Source: Mycobacterium sp. 1245111.1 (GTDB lineage: Bacteria; Actinomycetota; Actinomycetes; Mycobacteriales; Mycobacteriaceae). Taken from it: a stretch of DNA of 64,000 bases. Position 1 is the first letter of the stretch; every line of letters starts with the position of its first letter. Below are positions 28,829 through 43,775 of this stretch, one piece after another. The DNA lies in assembly GCF_001673405.1 (NCBI RefSeq), contig NZ_LZLV01000061.1, positions 1 through 64,000 of the forward strand, written 5' to 3'. Made by a program: the position numbers and the translations under genes. The notes under the pieces were generated by a model that was given only the letters and a program-made list of their open reading frames with translations, ran no database searches and had not been told where the DNA came from.

Positions 28829-30129
28829 GCGTGTTGCTGCGTGGGGTGCGGCTCTACGGCGAAGGGGATCCGGTCGACGTGCTGGTCGACGACGGGCAGA
28901 TCGCCGACATCGGCGCGGGGCTGGCCGAGTCCGGAGCACTCGAGAAGGCCTCAGACGTGATCGACGCGAGCGGCCAGGTGCTGCTGCCCGGGTTCGTCGA
29001 CCTGCACACCCACCTGCGCGAGCCGGGCCGCGAATACGCCGAGAACATCGAAACCGGTTCGGCCGCCGCCGCACTCGGTGGATTCACTGCGGTGTTCGCG
29101 ATGGCGAACACCAATCCGGTGGCCGACAGCCCGGTGGTCACCGACCACGTCTGGCATCGCGGGCAGCAGGTCGGTCTGGTCGACGTCCATCCGGTCGGCG
29201 CGGTCACCGTCGGACTGGCCGGAAAAGACCTCACGGAAATGGGCATGATGGCCGCCGGGGCCGCGCAAGTGCGGATGTTCTCCGACGACGGCAAATGCGT
29301 CGACGACCCGCTGATCATGCGCCGCGCACTGGAATACGCCACCGGCCTGGGTGTCCTGATCGCCCAGCACGCCGAGGAACCGCGGCTCACCGTGGGTGCG
29401 GTCGCGCACGAGGGCCCGACCGCCGCCCGGTTGGGGCTGTCCGGATGGCCCCGGGCCGCCGAGGAGTCGATCGTGGCGCGGGACGCCCTGTTGGCCCGCG
29501 ACGCCGGGGCCCGCGTGCACATCTGCCACGCGTCCACCGCGGGCACCGTCGAGATCGTGAAATGGGCTAAGGCGCAAGGTATCTCGATCACCGCCGAGGT
29601 GACGCCGCATCACCTGCTGTTGGACGACAGTCGGCTCGTCAGCTACGACGGCGTGAACCGCGTCAACCCGCCGCTGCGCGAGGCCTCCGACGCCGTCGCG
29701 CTCCGGCAGGCGCTCGTCGACGGCGTGATCGATTGCGTGGCCACCGATCACGCCCCGCACGCCGAACATGAGAAGTGCGTGGAATTCGCCGCCGCGCTGC
29801 CGGGGATGCTGGGGCTGCAGACTGCGTTGTCGGCGGTGGTCCAGGCGATGGTCGTTCCGGGCCTGATGACGTGGCGCGACATCGCGCGGGTGATGAGCGA
29901 GAACCCGGCCCGCATTGCCGGGTTGCCGGACCAGGGACGTCCGCTGGACATCGGCGAACCGGCCAACCTGACCGTCGTCGACCCCGATGCCACGTGGACC
30001 GTCGTCGGGACCGATTTCGCCAGCCGGTCGGCCAACACCCCCTACGAGGCGATGACGCTGCCCGCCACCGTGACGGCAACCCTGTTGCGCGGCAAGGTCA
30101 CCGCGCGCGACGGAAAGAGTCCGGCGTGA
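28825..30129 (+). CDS. pyrC: Dihydroorotase
   Basis: Cyclises carbamoyl aspartate to dihydroorotate; amidohydrolase fold. 434 aa. Metal motif [10 protein letters not shown] with H61 and H63, downstream His ligands in [10 protein letters not shown] and HICHAST, and the catalytic Asp in CVATDHAPH. Class I type by length. GTG start overlaps pyrB stop; the stop overlaps the following small membrane-protein gene start as GTGA. Confidence 0.97.
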   Translation: MSVLLRGVRLYGEGDPVDVLVDDGQIADIGAGLAESGALEKASDVIDASGQVLLPGFVDLHTHLREPGREYAENIETGSAAAALGGFTAVFAMANTNPVADSPVVTDHVWHRGQQVGLVDVHPVGAVTVGLAGKDLTEMGMMAAGAAQVRMFSDDGKCVDDPLIMRRALEYATGLGVLIAQHAEEPRLTVGAVAHEGPTAARLGLSGWPRAAEESIVARDALLARDAGARVHICHASTAGTVEIVKWAKAQGISITAEVTPHHLLLDDSRLVSYDGVNRVNPPLREASDAVALRQALVDGVIDCVATDHAPHAEHEKCVEFAAALPGMLGLQTALSAVVQAMVVPGLMTWRDIARVMSENPARIAGLPDQGRPLDIGEPANLTVVDPDATWTVVGTDFASRSANTPYEAMTLPATVTATLLRGKVTARDGKSPA

Positions 30130-30638
30130 ACTCCCAGACGCTGGTCGCCTCGCTGATCGTGGCTGCGGTGCTGGCGCTGTTGATCGCGTTCATCATCCAG
30201 CTGATGCTGCGAGGCTGGCGTAAGCGCGCGCAGCGCCAGGCTGAGATGATCGGCGAACTGCCCGAAATCCCGGCGCGTGTCGGTCCGGCCTCGGTCACCA
30301 CCCGCGGCATCTACGTCGGCTGCACCATGGCCCCGGCCTGGAGCCAGCGGATCACCGTCGGCGACCTGGGTTATCGCAGCAAGGCCGTGCTGACCCGGCA
30401 CCCAGAAGGGATCCTGGTGCAGCGCACGGGCGCACAGCCGATCTGGATCCCGACCGAGGCGATCTCCGGCATCCGAACCGAACACGTGGTCGCCGGAAAA
30501 GTCGCCGCTCGCGACGGAATTCTGGCAATTCGGTGGCGGCTGCCGTCGGGGGTCAAGATCGACACCGGATTTCGCGCCGACAACCGTGACGAATATCAGG
30601 GGTGGCTACGGATTTGGCCGGAAGGAGTCGCACTGTGA
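30126..30638 (+). CDS. Membrane-anchored protein between pyrC and carA (Rv1382-like)
   Basis: 170 aa with one N-terminal transmembrane helix (about 6-28: [20 protein letters not shown]) and a cytosolic beta-rich domain with repeated pleckstrin-homology-like pattern ([43 protein letters not shown]). GTG start overlaps pyrC stop, and its own stop overlaps the carA start, so it is an integral member of the pyr operon in mycobacteria (Rv1382 in H37Rv). Function unknown; it may couple pyrimidine synthesis to the membrane. Confidence 0.85.
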   Translation: MNSQTLVASLIVAAVLALLIAFIIQLMLRGWRKRAQRQAEMIGELPEIPARVGPASVTTRGIYVGCTMAPAWSQRITVGDLGYRSKAVLTRHPEGILVQRTGAQPIWIPTEAISGIRTEHVVAGKVAARDGILAIRWRLPSGVKIDTGFRADNRDEYQGWLRIWPEGVAL

Positions 30639-31752
30639 AGGCGATGCTGGTTCTCGACGACGGCCGGACGTTCACCGGAACCGCGTTCGGTGCGATCGGC
30701 CAAACACTCGGCGAGGCAGTCTTTTCCACCGGGATGTCTGGATACCAGGAGACGCTGACCGACCCCAGTTATCACCGCCAGATCGTGGTGGCCACCGCCC
30801 CACAGATCGGCAATACCGGCTGGAATGGTGAGGACGGCGAAAGCCGGGGCGACAAGATCTGGGTCGCCGGATACGCGGTCCGCGACCCCTCGCCGCGAGT
30901 GTCGAACTGGCGGGCCACCGGAACTCTGGAGGACGAACTGATCCGCCAGCACATCGTCGGGATCGCCGGTATCGACACCCGCGCGGTGGTCCGTCATCTG
31001 CGTAGCCGGGGTTCTATGAAGGCCGGCGTCTTCTCCGGCGACGCGCTCGCCTCGCCGGAGGAATTGACCGAGCGGGTCCGCGGCCAGCAGCCGATGCTCG
31101 GCGCCGACCTGGCTGGCGAGGTCAGCACCCCGGACGCGTACGTGGTGGAACCCGAAGGGCCGCACAGGTTTACCGTCGTCGCAATCGATCTCGGTATCAA
31201 AACCAACACGCCGCGTAACTTCGCCCGCCGCGGCGTGCGCTCCCGCGTGCTGCCCTCGTCGGCGACCTTCGAGCAGATCGCCGAGCTCAAACCCGACGGG
31301 GTGTTTCTGTCCAACGGGCCCGGCGACCCAGCCACCGCCGAGCACGTCGTCGAGGTGACCCGCGAGGTGCTCGGCGCGGGGATCCCGTTGTTCGGCATCT
31401 GTTTCGGCAACCAGATCCTGGGCCGCGCGCTGGGTCTGTCGACCTACAAGATGGTCTTCGGCCACCGGGGTATCAACATCCCTGTGATCGACCACGCGAC
31501 CGGACGGGTCGCGGTCACCGCGCAGAACCACGGGTTCGCGCTCGAGGGGGAGGCCGGTCAGCGGTTCGACACCCCGTTCGGAGCGGCCGTCGTCAGCCAC
31601 ACCTGCGCCAATGACGGCGTCGTCGAGGGTGTGAAACTGGTTGATGGACGCGCCTTTTCGGTGCAGTACCACCCGGAGGCCGCGGCCGGACCGCACGACG
31701 CGGAGTACTTGTTCGACCAATTCGTCGACCTGATGGCAGGGGAGCGTAGGTA

Positions 31753-31753
<1 letters not shown>
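30635..31753 (+). CDS. carA: Carbamoyl-phosphate synthase small (glutaminase) subunit
   Basis: 372 aa. N-terminal CarA domain ([21 protein letters not shown]) and class I glutamine amidotransferase domain with the nucleophile Cys in [10 protein letters not shown] and the His/Glu pair in [10 protein letters not shown]. It feeds ammonia from glutamine to CarB. Start is GTG 30635 (overlap with upstream stop, followed by [10 protein letters not shown], the typical N-terminus); the open frame before it is not conserved. The stop overlaps the carB ATG (TAATG). Confidence 0.97.
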
Positions 31754-35100
<3,347 letters not shown>

Positions 35101-35102
35101 CC

Positions 35103-35918
35103 ATGCGCGGGTTCGGCGCCCGGCTGGCCGACGCGATATCTCGTCGCGGACCGCTGTGTCTGGGCATCGACCCGCACCCCGAGCTGCTGCAGGCCTGGGG
35201 CCTGCCGGTCAGTCCTGACGGCCTGGCGACGTTCTGCGACATCTGCGTCACGGCCTACGCCGAGTTCGCCGTCGTCAAACCTCAGGTCGCGTTCTTCGAG
35301 GCCTACGGCGCCGCCGGCTATGCGGTGCTGGAACACACGATGGCGGCCCTGCGCGACGCCGGGGTGCTGGTGCTGGCCGACGCGAAACGCGGCGACATCG
35401 GGTCGACGATGGCGGCCTACGCGGCCGCCTGGACCGGCGACTCCCCGCTGGCGGCCGACGCCGTCACCGCATCGCCCTACCTGGGTTTCGGCTCACTGCA
35501 GCCGCTGCTGGACAGCGCCGCGGCGCACGGTCGCGGGGTGTTCGTGCTGGCCGCGACGTCCAACCCGGAGGGGGCCAGCGTGCAGCGGGCCCGGAGCGGC
35601 GGGCAGCCGGTGGCTCAGCTGATCGTCGATGCGGCCGCGGCGGCCAACCGCGCGCTGGGACCCGGCACCGTCGGGGTCGTCGTCGGCGCCACGTTGACCG
35701 AGGTGCCCGACGTCAGCGGGCTCGATGGACCGGTGCTGGTCCCCGGGGTCGGATTTCAGGGCGGACGGCCTGAGGCTCTCAGCGGCCTGGGTGGGGCCGT
35801 TTCCAGGCAACTGCTACCCGCGGTGTCCCGCGACGTGCTGCGGGCCGGACCGGACGCGTCAGCGGTGCGCGCGGCGGGCGAGCGGATGCGCGACGCGGTC
35901 GCTTACCTGGCCCGCTGA
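35103..35918 (+). CDS. pyrF: Orotidine 5'-phosphate decarboxylase, type 2
   Basis: Last step of UMP synthesis. 271 aa; PyrF subfamily 2 as in mycobacteria: [32 protein letters not shown], and the catalytic [18 protein letters not shown] (Lys and two Asp). Last gene of the pyr operon. In H37Rv PE15 and PPE20 follow; here a 433-base gap without coding sequence leads to mihF. Confidence 0.96.
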   Translation: MRGFGARLADAISRRGPLCLGIDPHPELLQAWGLPVSPDGLATFCDICVTAYAEFAVVKPQVAFFEAYGAAGYAVLEHTMAALRDAGVLVLADAKRGDIGSTMAAYAAAWTGDSPLAADAVTASPYLGFGSLQPLLDSAAAHGRGVFVLAATSNPEGASVQRARSGGQPVAQLIVDAAAAANRALGPGTVGVVVGATLTEVPDVSGLDGPVLVPGVGFQGGRPEALSGLGGAVSRQLLPAVSRDVLRAGPDASAVRAAGERMRDAVAYLAR

Positions 35919-36351
35919 TCGCCCGAGGCCCATCTACGACACGGCGTCGTTCACTTTTCGGCCGGAAGTCCTGATTGGCGGCGACACGCGCGACACGCCG
36001 CGATATTCGTAACCAGACCACATTCGGCTTTTTGACCTGTGTCAAAGCGGTCGGAGGGCGGATTTCACGATGACCGGCCAATATCACCCGAGCGGCTAAA
36101 AGGCCAGGTAGAAGCGATTTTGCAGGGTCGTCAGCGATGGCTCACAGGGGACTTATCCACAGCTGGCCACCGGCGGCCCGCGCGCCCACGACGGCGCCTT
36201 TTCGACGCCATAAGCTGCAACTTTGTAGCTTCAAGCAGGGGGGCGGGTTAGATTTCGTCTGAAGGCGTGGGTACGGTCGTCACCGCTGGCTGGACTACCT
36301 AGCCGAGACAAACAAAGATCGAAATCAGTTGCTGATCGATACGGAGGAATC
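35919..36351. other. 433-base gap between pyrF and mihF without a gene
   Basis: No convincing open reading frame, RNA gene or repeat was found. It contains ttatccacagc (about 36152), a possible stem-forming stretch near 35990-36060, and AT-richer DNA at 36210-36330. The only regulatory candidate is a -10-like TAGATT at 36249-36254, about 98 bases before mihF, implying a leadered mihF transcript. Remnants of the PE/PPE pair found here in H37Rv were not seen. Confidence 0.5.
36249..36254 (+). promoter_or_regulatory. Weak candidate -10 box for mihF
   Basis: TAGATT fits TANNNT; possible -35 TTGTAG at 36223-36228 has a long 20-base spacing. If used, the mihF leader would be about 90 nt. Confidence 0.25.
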
Positions 36352-36669
36352 GTGGCCCTTCCCCAGTTGACCGACGAGCAGCGCGCGGCAGCGTTGGAGA
36401 AGGCTGCCGCCGCACGCCGAGCCCGAGCCGAGCTCAAAGACCGGCTGAAGCGTGGCGGCACCAATCTCAAGCAGGTGCTCAAGGACGCCGAGACCAACGA
36501 GGTCTTGGGCAAGATGAAGGTTTCCGCGTTGCTGGAGGCCCTGCCGAAGGTGGGCAAGGTCAAGGCGCAGGAAATCATGACCGAGCTGGAGATCGCCCCG
36601 ACGCGCCGTCTGCGCGGCCTCGGCGACCGTCAGCGCAAGGCTCTGCTGGAAAAGTTCGACTTTTCCTGA
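36352..36669 (+). CDS. mihF: Mycobacterial integration host factor (mIHF)
   Basis: 105-aa nucleoid-associated protein, essential in M. tuberculosis. Mostly helical and basic: ALEKAAAARRARAELKDRLKRGGTNLKQVL, then a helix-two-turn-helix DNA-binding region MKVSALLEALPKVGKVKAQEIMTELEIAPTRRLRGLGDRQRKALLEKF. The GTG is preceded by cggagga at proper distance. H37Rv is annotated with a longer 190-aa form, but this start gives the conserved core. Followed by gmk, rpoZ and coaBC. Confidence 0.95.
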   Translation: MALPQLTDEQRAAALEKAAAARRARAELKDRLKRGGTNLKQVLKDAETNEVLGKMKVSALLEALPKVGKVKAQEIMTELEIAPTRRLRGLGDRQRKALLEKFDFS

Positions 36670-36724
36670 CCCCGCGACTTGAGGGAGGTCCGGGCAGCCG
36701 CCTGAGCGCCTCCCGGGAGAGTCG

Positions 36725-37713
<989 letters not shown>

Positions 37714-37726
37714 CGGCGGGCTTGGC

Positions 37727-38989
37727 ATGAGCCTCTCGGGTGACCGCAAGCGCATCGTCGTCGGCGTCGCCGGAGGCATCGCCGCTTACAAGGCCGCCAC
37801 CGTCGTCCGTCAGCTCACCGAGGCCGGTCACCAGGTTCGCGTCATCCCCACCGAATCCGCGTTGCGGTTCGTCGGGGCCGCCACGTTCGAAGCGCTGTCC
37901 GGTGAGCCCGTGCAGACCGGGGTGTTCGACAACGTGCCGCAAGTGCCGCACGTCGCCATCGGCCAGGCGGCCGACCTTGTCGTCGTCGCGCCGGCCACCG
38001 CCGATCTGCTTGCGCGTGCCACCCACGGCCGTGCCGACGACTTGCTGACCGCGACGCTGCTGACCGCGCGATGTCCGGTGCTGTTCGCGCCGGCCATGCA
38101 CACCGAGATGTGGCAGCATCCCGCGACTGTCGACAACGTCGCCACGCTGCGCCGTCGCGGCAATGTGGTGCTCGAGCCGGCGTCCGGACGGCTGACCGGG
38201 GAGGACAGCGGCGCGGGCCGGCTGCCCGAGGCCGAGGAGATCGTCACCTTCGCCCAGCTGCTGCTGGAACGTCCCGACGCGATGCCCTACGACCTGGCCG
38301 GGGTGAAGCTCCTGGTGACGGCCGGCGGCACCCGCGAACCGATCGACCCGGTTCGCTTCATCGGCAACCGCAGTTCGGGCAAGCAGGGCTACGCGCTGGC
38401 GCGGGTGGCCGCCCAGCGCGGCGCCGAGGTCACCCTGATCGCCGGCCACACCGCCGGGCTGATCGACCCGGCCGGCGTCGAGGTTGTGCACATCAGCAGC
38501 GCTCAACAGCTCCGCGACGCGGTGTCCAAGCACGCACCCGACGTCCACGTGCTGGCGATGGCCGCGGCCGTCGCCGACTTCCGCCCCGCGCAGGTCGCAA
38601 CCGCCAAGATTAAAAAGGGTGCCGAGGAACCGGAGTCCATCGGGCTGATCCGCAACGACGACGTGCTGGCGGCGGCCGTGCAGGCCCGCAGCGCCGGGCA
38701 ACTGCCGAACATGCGGGCCATCGTCGGCTTCGCTGCCGAGACCGGCGACGCCAACGGTGACGTGCTGTTTCACGCGCGGGCCAAGTTGCGGCGCAAGGGA
38801 TGTGACCTGTTGGTGGTCAACGCGGTCGGCGACGGGAAAGCCTTCGAGGTTGACCACAACGACGGCTGGCTGCTCGCCGCCGACGGCACCGAGTCGGCTC
38901 TGCAGCCCGGCTCGAAGACTTTGATGGCCAGCCGTATCGTGGACGCGATCGCCACGTTCCTCCAGCGGGGCACCCAAGACGCCACCTAG
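37727..38989 (+). CDS. coaBC: Bifunctional phosphopantothenoylcysteine decarboxylase/synthase
   Basis: Two steps of CoA synthesis in one 420-aa protein. The N-terminal CoaC flavoprotein domain (1-180) has GVAGGIAAYKAATVVRQL, the catalytic-region VPHVAIGQAADLVVVAPATA and the PAMHTEMW substrate clamp. The C-terminal CoaB domain (190-420) has GGTREPIDPVRFIGNRSSGKQGYALA, AAVADFRP and KIKKG. Also called dfp. The usual CoaC active-site Cys loop (about residues 155-170) reads RLTGEDSGAGRLPE without a cysteine; the mycobacterial enzyme may use a variant. Downstream metK has its own promoter. Confidence 0.95.
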   Translation: MSLSGDRKRIVVGVAGGIAAYKAATVVRQLTEAGHQVRVIPTESALRFVGAATFEALSGEPVQTGVFDNVPQVPHVAIGQAADLVVVAPATADLLARATHGRADDLLTATLLTARCPVLFAPAMHTEMWQHPATVDNVATLRRRGNVVLEPASGRLTGEDSGAGRLPEAEEIVTFAQLLLERPDAMPYDLAGVKLLVTAGGTREPIDPVRFIGNRSSGKQGYALARVAAQRGAEVTLIAGHTAGLIDPAGVEVVHISSAQQLRDAVSKHAPDVHVLAMAAAVADFRPAQVATAKIKKGAEEPESIGLIRNDDVLAAAVQARSAGQLPNMRAIVGFAAETGDANGDVLFHARAKLRRKGCDLLVVNAVGDGKAFEVDHNDGWLLAADGTESALQPGSKTLMASRIVDAIATFLQRGTQDAT

Positions 38990-39036
38990 CATCTTCGGCA
39001 CCGCGGACCGGCCGGTAACATATACCAGCTCGGCGA

Positions 39037-39042
39037 TATAAT
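39037..39042 (+). promoter_or_regulatory. -10 box of the metK promoter
   Basis: A perfect TATAAT in an AT-rich spot of an otherwise GC-rich region, 44 bases upstream of the metK GTG. A weak -35 (gtaaca, 39015-39020) sits 16 bases before it. The ~38-nt leader is too short for a SAM riboswitch. Confidence 0.6.
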
Positions 39043-39086
39043 TTGCCTAACTAACATTTTTCCATGTGCCTTGAAAGGGAGAGAGT

Positions 39087-40298
<1,212 letters not shown>

Positions 40299-40311
40299 CT
40301 TGTCGCCGAGC

Positions 40312-40357
40312 GTGACGGTGCAGTCACGGTGAGCGTCGAGCCTGACTGCACTGTCAC
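40312..40357. terminator. Bidirectional stem-loop between metK and the convergent monooxygenase gene
   Basis: Left arm gtgacggtgcagtca (40312-40326) pairs with tgactgcactgtcac (40343-40357), 14 of 15 pairs plus one G-T, around a 16-base loop. It lies between two convergent stop codons (40298 and 40367). There is no U-tract, which is common for mycobacterial terminators. Confidence 0.7.
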
Positions 40358-40366
40358 ATTCGACTA

Positions 40367-41854
40367 TCAGGCCGTGAATTGGTAGTCGTCGAGGTCGAAA
40401 CGTCTACTGCGCCAATAGACTTCGAACGTGTGCGCCGGCCGCAGGGCCACGTCGCCGTTCTTGTCGAAGTAGTAGCTGTTGGCGGCCTGGCAGCTGTCCT
40501 GCCAGAACACCTGCTTTCCGCGGCGCCGCAACTGCTCGGCGAAGTAACGGGCGTTGGCTTCCTCGCTGACCTCGACGCGGGTGGCGCCGCGTTGCTGCGC
40601 CCGCTTCATGCAGCGCACCATGTGGTGGGTCTGCGCCTCGATGAGCGCGAAGTACGACGATCCGACGTAGCCGTAGGGGCCCATCGTGGAGAAGAAGTTC
40701 GGAAAACCGGGAATGGCGGTGCCCTCGTAGGCCTGGGCCCGGTTCTCTTCCCAGAACTGTTTCAGCGACCGCCCGCCGCTGCCGGTCACCGCGAACGTCG
40801 GCGTGGTGTCGGCGTCGAAGACGTGAAAACCGGTGGCCAGCACCAACACATCAACGTCATGGTGGGTGCCGTCGGTGGTGGCCACCGCTTCTCGCGTGAT
40901 CTTGTCGATCGGCTGCGTCACCAGCCGGACGTTGTCGCGGTTGTACGTCGACAGGTAGCTGTTGTGGAAACCGGGCCGCTTGCAGCCGATCGCATAACTC
41001 GGGGTGAGCTGTTTGCGCACCGCCGGGTCGCGGACCTTCAGCCGCAGATAGGCGCGCCCGAGCGACTCCATCCAGCGGGCCAGCGGGTACACCGTGAAGT
41101 ACTGCGCGGGAAGCGGGAAGGTCACCTCGACGTAGGTCTGGGTGATCAGCCGCTGCAGGGTCCTTGCGCCGGGCAGACGCAGCGCCCGATGCGCGAGCGT
41201 GGGCAGCGGCACGTCGAACTTCGGGAAGCACCAGATCGGTGTGCGCTGAAAGACGGTGAGCTCTTTGACAATTGGCGCGATCTGCGGGACCAGCTGGACC
41301 GCCGATGCGCCGGTGCCGATTACCGCGACGCGTTTGCCGGTCAGGTCGAGGTTGTGGTCCCAGCGGGCGGTGTGCACGGATTCGCCGCCGAAGGAGTCGA
41401 CGCCGTCGATGTCGGGCGGCTTGGGCACGGTGAGCACGCCGCTGCCGTTGTAGACGAATCGCGCCGTGACCTCCCCGCCGGGATCGAGCTGCACCCGCCA
41501 CAGCGACCGCTCGTCGTCGAACTCGGCGGACACAACTTTGGTGTTGAACCGGATTTTCGGCCGAATGCCGTATTTGTCGGTGCAGTGTTCGGCGTAGGCC
41601 TTCAGTTCGCCGCCGCGCGCGTACGTCCGCGACCAGTCCGGTCGCTGCTCGAACGAGTACTGGTACGACGCCGACGGAATGTCAACGGCGATACCGGGAT
41701 AGGTGTTCCAGTACCAGGTTCCGCCGACTTCGTCACCGGCTTCGACGATGAGGTAGTCGCTGAAACCTTCGTGGTCGAGCTTGATCCCGGCGCCGATGCC
41801 GGAGAATCCCGCGCCGACGATCAGGCAGTGGTAGTCGGGAGAATCGCCGTTCAC
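40367..41854 (-). CDS. Flavin-containing (Baeyer-Villiger-type) monooxygenase
   Basis: 495 aa, FAD- and NADPH-dependent. FAD motif GAGFSGIG at the N-terminus, the type I BVMO fingerprint F-x-G-x3-H-x3-W in FGGESVHTARWD, and the second Rossmann motif VIGTGASAVQLVPQI. Oxidises ketones or heteroatom substrates; natural substrate unknown. Rv1393c in H37Rv sits at the same position after metK. GTG start with a -10 box directly before it. Lies head-to-tail behind the two esterase genes. Confidence 0.92.
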   Translation of the reverse strand: MNGDSPDYHCLIVGAGFSGIGAGIKLDHEGFSDYLIVEAGDEVGGTWYWNTYPGIAVDIPSASYQYSFEQRPDWSRTYARGGELKAYAEHCTDKYGIRPKIRFNTKVVSAEFDDERSLWRVQLDPGGEVTARFVYNGSGVLTVPKPPDIDGVDSFGGESVHTARWDHNLDLTGKRVAVIGTGASAVQLVPQIAPIVKELTVFQRTPIWCFPKFDVPLPTLAHRALRLPGARTLQRLITQTYVEVTFPLPAQYFTVYPLARWMESLGRAYLRLKVRDPAVRKQLTPSYAIGCKRPGFHNSYLSTYNRDNVRLVTQPIDKITREAVATTDGTHHDVDVLVLATGFHVFDADTTPTFAVTGSGGRSLKQFWEENRAQAYEGTAIPGFPNFFSTMGPYGYVGSSYFALIEAQTHHMVRCMKRAQQRGATRVEVSEEANARYFAEQLRRRGKQVFWQDSCQAANSYYFDKNGDVALRPAHTFEVYWRSRRFDLDDYQFTA

Positions 41855-41861
41855 GATACCG

Positions 41862-41867
41862 ACGGTA
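41862..41867 (-). promoter_or_regulatory. Candidate -10 box for the leaderless monooxygenase gene
   Basis: On the minus strand TACCGT fits TANNNT and ends 7 bases before the GTG at 41854. No ribosome site is seen. Confidence 0.35.
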
Positions 41868-41875
41868 CCGCGTAA

Positions 41876-42820
41876 CTAGTGCAGGGCCGCTTTCAGGGCG
41901 GCCAGACCGCGGTTGGTGGCTTCCGCGGCGGCCGGGATGATCAGCGCGAAGCTGACGTAGCCGTGTACCAGCGTGCCCTCGTTGCTCAGCTCAGCGGGTG
42001 TGCCGGCGGCGTTGAGCAGCTCCGCGTAGAGGGCGGCGTCGTCGCGCAGCGGGTCGTGTTCGGCGCTGCCGATGAACGCTGGAGGCAGCCCGCTGAGGTC
42101 GGCCGCGTTGCATGGCGCCAGCGCGGCGGGCAGCGCTTTCGGGTCGCTGATGTCGACTCCGGGGACGTACCAGCTCATGAACGCGTCGATGACGTCGCGG
42201 TCCAGGATCGGCGCGTCGGCGTTCTCGGTGAACGACGGCATCGACAGGTCGGCGGTGATGGTCGGGTACCAGAGCAGCTGAAACACCAGCGCCGGGCCGC
42301 CCTCGTCGCGCGCCCGCTGGGCGGTTACCGCGGCCAGGTTGGCGCCGGCCGAGTCGCCGGCGACGGCGATCCGGTCGGGGTCGCCGCCGAGCTGGGCGGC
42401 GTGCTCGGCGACCCACTGCAGCGCGGCCCAGCAGTCGTCCGGCCCGGCCGGGAAGGGGTGCTCGGGCGCCAGCCGGTAGTCGACGGACACCACGATCGCG
42501 TCGGCGCCGACGGCGTGCGCCCGCGCGACCGGGTCGTGGGTTTCCAGGTCGCCGAGTGCGAAGCCTCCGCCGTGGTAGAAGACGACGATCGGCAGGTCGC
42601 CGGGTTCGGCCTGCGGCCAATAGACGCGCACGGGAACGCCGTTGGCGGTGTGGTTCTCGATGCGCAGATCCGGCAGCATCTCCGGGGGCGCCTTGAGCTG
42701 GCGCAGTTTGGCGCGGGCGACCTCGACGCCGTCGGACTCCTTGAAAGTCAGCGGAAACGCGTCGACCAAGGCCTTGAGCGTCGGGTCGATCTGCGGTCGG
42801 GCGATGGTCGGCTCCGTCAT
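41876..42820 (-). CDS. lipH: Hormone-sensitive-lipase-family esterase (NlhH/LipH-like)
   Basis: 314-aa alpha/beta hydrolase. Oxyanion motif HGGGF, nucleophile elbow GDSAGAN, acid residue in AEHDPLRD, catalytic His in VHGYVSF. These define HSL family carboxylesterases that cut short acyl esters. Position between priA and metK matches Rv1399c (nlhH/lipH) in H37Rv. It is a tandem paralogue of the next gene, with 4 bases between the genes. No signal peptide. Confidence 0.9.
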   Translation of the reverse strand: MTEPTIARPQIDPTLKALVDAFPLTFKESDGVEVARAKLRQLKAPPEMLPDLRIENHTANGVPVRVYWPQAEPGDLPIVVFYHGGGFALGDLETHDPVARAHAVGADAIVVSVDYRLAPEHPFPAGPDDCWAALQWVAEHAAQLGGDPDRIAVAGDSAGANLAAVTAQRARDEGGPALVFQLLWYPTITADLSMPSFTENADAPILDRDVIDAFMSWYVPGVDISDPKALPAALAPCNAADLSGLPPAFIGSAEHDPLRDDAALYAELLNAAGTPAELSNEGTLVHGYVSFALIIPAAAEATNRGLAALKAALH

Positions 42821-42824
42821 GGCC

Positions 42825-43775
42825 CTACCGTACGTGCAGGGCCTCGTGCAGCGCGGTCAACCCGCGATCCATCGCCTCGGTCGCGGCGGGCACCACCCCG
42901 GCGTAGCCGAGGTAGCCGTGCACCATCGACGTGGCGTTGTGCACCTCGACGGGAACGCCCGCGGCGGCGAGCAACTCGCCGTAACGGGCTCCGTCGTCGC
43001 GCAGCGGATCGTGGCCGGCGACCGCGATGTAGGCGGGCGGCAGGCCGGCCAGATTGGCCGCCCGGCCCGGCGCCATCCCGACCGGAGGATTGAACAGGTC
43101 GATCTCGCCGGCGTAGTAGCGGCTGAACGCGGCGACGGCGGCGCTGTCCAAAACCGCCGCGTTCGCGTTCTCGCTGAAGGATGGCAACGACGAGTCCCAC
43201 AGCGTCGCCGGATACCACAACAGCTGGAACGCAATTGGCGCGCCGCCCTCATCGCGCGCACGCTGCGCGATGACCGCCGAGATGTTGCCGCCCGCGGAAT
43301 CCCCGGCCACCGCAAGCCGACTCACGTCGGCCCCGATTTCGTCGCCGTGTCGCGCGACCCACTGCGTTGCGGCCCAGGCATCGTCGATCGCGGCGGGGTA
43401 GGGATGCTCGGGCGCCAACCGATAGTCGACCGACACCACCATCGCGTCGGCGCCGACGGCGTGCTGACGGGCCGTGCCGTCGTGGGTGTCCAGGTCGCCG
43501 ACGACGAAGCCGCCGCCGTGGAAGAACATCACCACCGGAGGAGTGGCGTTATCGGTTGGCGGCCAGTAGATCCGGATGTTGATCGGCCCGGCCTGCCCCT
43601 CGATCGCGCGGTCCTGCACTCGGAGTTCGGGATGGAAGCTGCGCCGCGGCAGGTTCCGTAACGCCGCCCGGGCCGCCTCGACACCGTCGTCCGCGGATAA
43701 CCGGAACGGGACCGCGTCCAGTACCTTCTGCAGGATGGGATCGATGGCGGAGCCGGGGTCGTCGACGCTGGACAT
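42825..43775 (-). CDS. lipI: Hormone-sensitive-lipase-family esterase (LipI-like)
   Basis: 316 aa from ATG 43775; catalytic set [29 protein letters not shown]. Paralogue of lipH downstream, sharing the DYRLAPEHP and WYPAT-type segments. Start 43775 ([12 protein letters not shown]) is chosen because a -10 box lies 6 bases before it; another ATG at 43802 would add 9 residues. Both ATGs sit in CATG palindromes shared with in-frame ATGs of the divergent YhhN gene. Counterpart of Rv1400c. Confidence 0.9.
   Translation of the reverse strand: MSSVDDPGSAIDPILQKVLDAVPFRLSADDGVEAARAALRNLPRRSFHPELRVQDRAIEGQAGPINIRIYWPPTDNATPPVVMFFHGGGFVVGDLDTHDGTARQHAVGADAMVVSVDYRLAPEHPYPAAIDDAWAATQWVARHGDEIGADVSRLAVAGDSAGGNISAVIAQRARDEGGAPIAFQLLWYPATLWDSSLPSFSENANAAVLDSAAVAAFSRYYAGEIDLFNPPVGMAPGRAANLAGLPPAYIAVAGHDPLRDDGARYGELLAAAGVPVEVHNATSMVHGYLGYAGVVPAATEAMDRGLTALHEALHVR
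42827..42832 (-). promoter_or_regulatory. Candidate -10 box for lipH inside the end of lipI
   Basis: TACGGT on the minus strand, 6 bases before the lipH ATG. The same hexamer at the same distance precedes lipI (43782-43787), so the tandem duplication may have copied the promoter. Confidence 0.4.

Noticed and set aside
38990-39086. SAM riboswitch before metK
   Set aside because: Leader after the TATAAT box is only about 38 nt and shows no complex fold.
40379-41875. 498-codon plus-strand open frame opposite the monooxygenase
   Set aside because: Minus strand encodes FAD motifs and the BVMO fingerprint; this frame has none.
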